Notes under the pieces: model-generated
What the model was told of the DNA's origin: nothing
Database searches by the model: none
What the model saw: only the letters and a program-made list of their open reading frames with translations
Assembly (NCBI GenBank): GCA_022819645.1
Contig: JAJEGU010000063.1
Location: forward strand, 1 to 44,132
DNA length: 44,132 bases
Direction of reading: 5' to 3'
Source: Pseudomonadales bacterium
GTDB lineage: Bacteria; Pseudomonadota; Gammaproteobacteria; Pseudomonadales; Pseudohongiellaceae
Shown here: piece after piece, positions 43,574 to 44,132 of the stretch
How positions within the stretch are numbered: the first letter of the stretch is position 1
Layout of the letters: every line of letters begins with the position of its first letter
Position numbers and translations under genes: made by a program

Positions 43574-43822
43574 TCAGGGCGGGTTTCCGGGTGCTTGCCG
43601 GCGCGCCCGGTGCATGGCGATGGCGGCAATAACGGCCGCCATTTGCGCCGGCGGCATGACGGTATTTCCCTGCTGGCCGGAAGTCCGACCCGACGCCTGG
43701 CCAAATTTAGCCGCAAGCCATGACATGGCCGAGGTGGCGGCAATCAACAGGCAGAAAAAGACAAACACGACGCCAACGCCGAACAGCGCGAGCGTCAATC
43801 CCTGACTGACCAGATTCTCCAT
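43574..43822 (-). CDS. oadG: Oxaloacetate decarboxylase, gamma subunit
   Basis: An 82-aa OadG. One membrane helix ('LTLALFGVGVVFVFFCLLIA') is followed by a short cytosolic tail, which links the alpha subunit to the membrane. The ATG at 43822 is chosen because GGAAGG lies about 10 bases upstream; the frame extends 6 codons. Sequence conservation is low, but size, topology and position before oadA fit. The 310 bases beyond it hold only repeats. Confidence 0.85.
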   Translation of the reverse strand: MENLVSQGLTLALFGVGVVFVFFCLLIAATSAMSWLAAKFGQASGRTSGQQGNTVMPPAQMAAVIAAIAMHRARRQAPGNPP

Positions 43823-43903
43823 TGCGACGGCGCCTTCCATTTGCGAATGGGAGCGATTTTACTTGAGCGGGACGGCCAAATCTAACGCTGTTTCCAAATC
43901 CCA

Positions 43904-43963
43904 GTCATTCTGCGCGAAGTCGCAGAATCTCATTGGGGGGGCTTGCGCTCCTCGCCGAATGAC
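43904..43963. repeat. REPIN-like element, partial
   Basis: The left hairpin GTCATTCTGCGCGAAGTCGC followed by AGAATCTC is kept; the right partner is reduced to GCCGAATGAC at 43954-43963. It is the same family as 36376-36469. Confidence 0.65.
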
Positions 43964-44025
43964 GAGGGGGATGCCCAAAAACCGAAGCGAACCAGCTATT
44001 CTCATTTTGGCGCTCCAACCTTCAT

Positions 44026-44109
44026 GTCATTCCGCGCGAAGCGAAGCGCAGTCGCGGAATCTCTTGCAGCGGCCACGCAATGAGATTCTGCGACTGCGCG
44101 CAGAATGAC
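44026..44109. repeat. REPIN-like element (two inverted hairpins)
   Basis: GTCATTCCGCGCGAAGC at 44026 and its inverse, GAGATTCTGCGAC to CAGAATGAC, ending at 44109. Same family as 36376-36469. No gene is seen between oadG and the window end. Confidence 0.75.
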
Positions 44110-44132
44110 TGATGTGAGCGCGGCCATTGCCA

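Overview
The window is a 44 kb piece of a GC-rich bacterial chromosome. Housekeeping content (PepN aminopeptidase, NAD kinase, GlpG-like rhomboid, Bfd/FeoA/FeoB, CysE, Na+-pumping oxaloacetate decarboxylase) and the E. coli-like type I-E CRISPR-Cas genes suggest a gammaproteobacterium, probably aquatic. That placement is inference; no rRNA or other taxonomic marker is present.

Layout. 0-7.1 kb: an orphan higA with a shredded higB, pepN, a VapBC-type toxin-antitoxin pair, and an operon of a DUF3142 protein with a large secreted protein. 7.2-18.7 kb: a complete type I-E CRISPR-Cas locus, all read on the minus strand. Its order is cas3, a control region, a 63-codon ORF, cse1, cse2, cas7e, cas5e, cas6e, a Schlafen/AlbA_2-family gene, cas1, cas2, leader, and an array of 18 identical repeats. 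18.8-21.5 kb: nadK, rhomboid and DUF2797, read in the same direction and running into cas3. 21.6-25.9 kb: plus-strand M20 amidohydrolase, beta-propeller glycosidase-like protein, DUF1295 membrane protein and Uma2 nuclease-fold protein. 26-30.6 kb: a second PIN toxin-antitoxin pair with an obvious operator, a DUF2799 lipoprotein, a tannase-family esterase and an acyl-CoA carboxyltransferase. 30.6-35.4 kb: a Fur-type divergent iron region (bfd / feoAB) and a GT39-type membrane glycosyltransferase. 35.4-44.1 kb: an NTF2-like protein, cysE, a low-GC pocket with DUF429 and membrane-anchored proteins, a second AlbA_2 protein, oadGAB, and REPIN-like repeats.

The most interesting signal lies in the 168 bp between cas3 and the Cascade genes. 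There are two diverged CRISPR repeats here, far from the array. Both keep the 5-nt flank, hairpin and 8-nt handle of the real repeat, and one stem is kept by compensatory and wobble changes. They flank a 21-nt pseudo-spacer. A good sigma-70 promoter (TTGAAA-N16-TATTAT) would start transcription at the first base of the first repeat. The pseudo-spacer matches 16 of 21 bases of a site that covers the -35 box of the putative Cascade promoter. That site is preceded by AAG, the classic type I-E PAM, and two of the five mismatches fall on the flipped-out 6th and 12th guide positions. This is the architecture expected of a crRNA-like regulator (CreR) or CRISPR-linked antitoxin (CreA) that turns Cascade on its own operon. 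The 63-codon ORF directly downstream of the target is unexplained. The Schlafen-like gene embedded between cas6e and cas1 is a second unusual feature of the locus.
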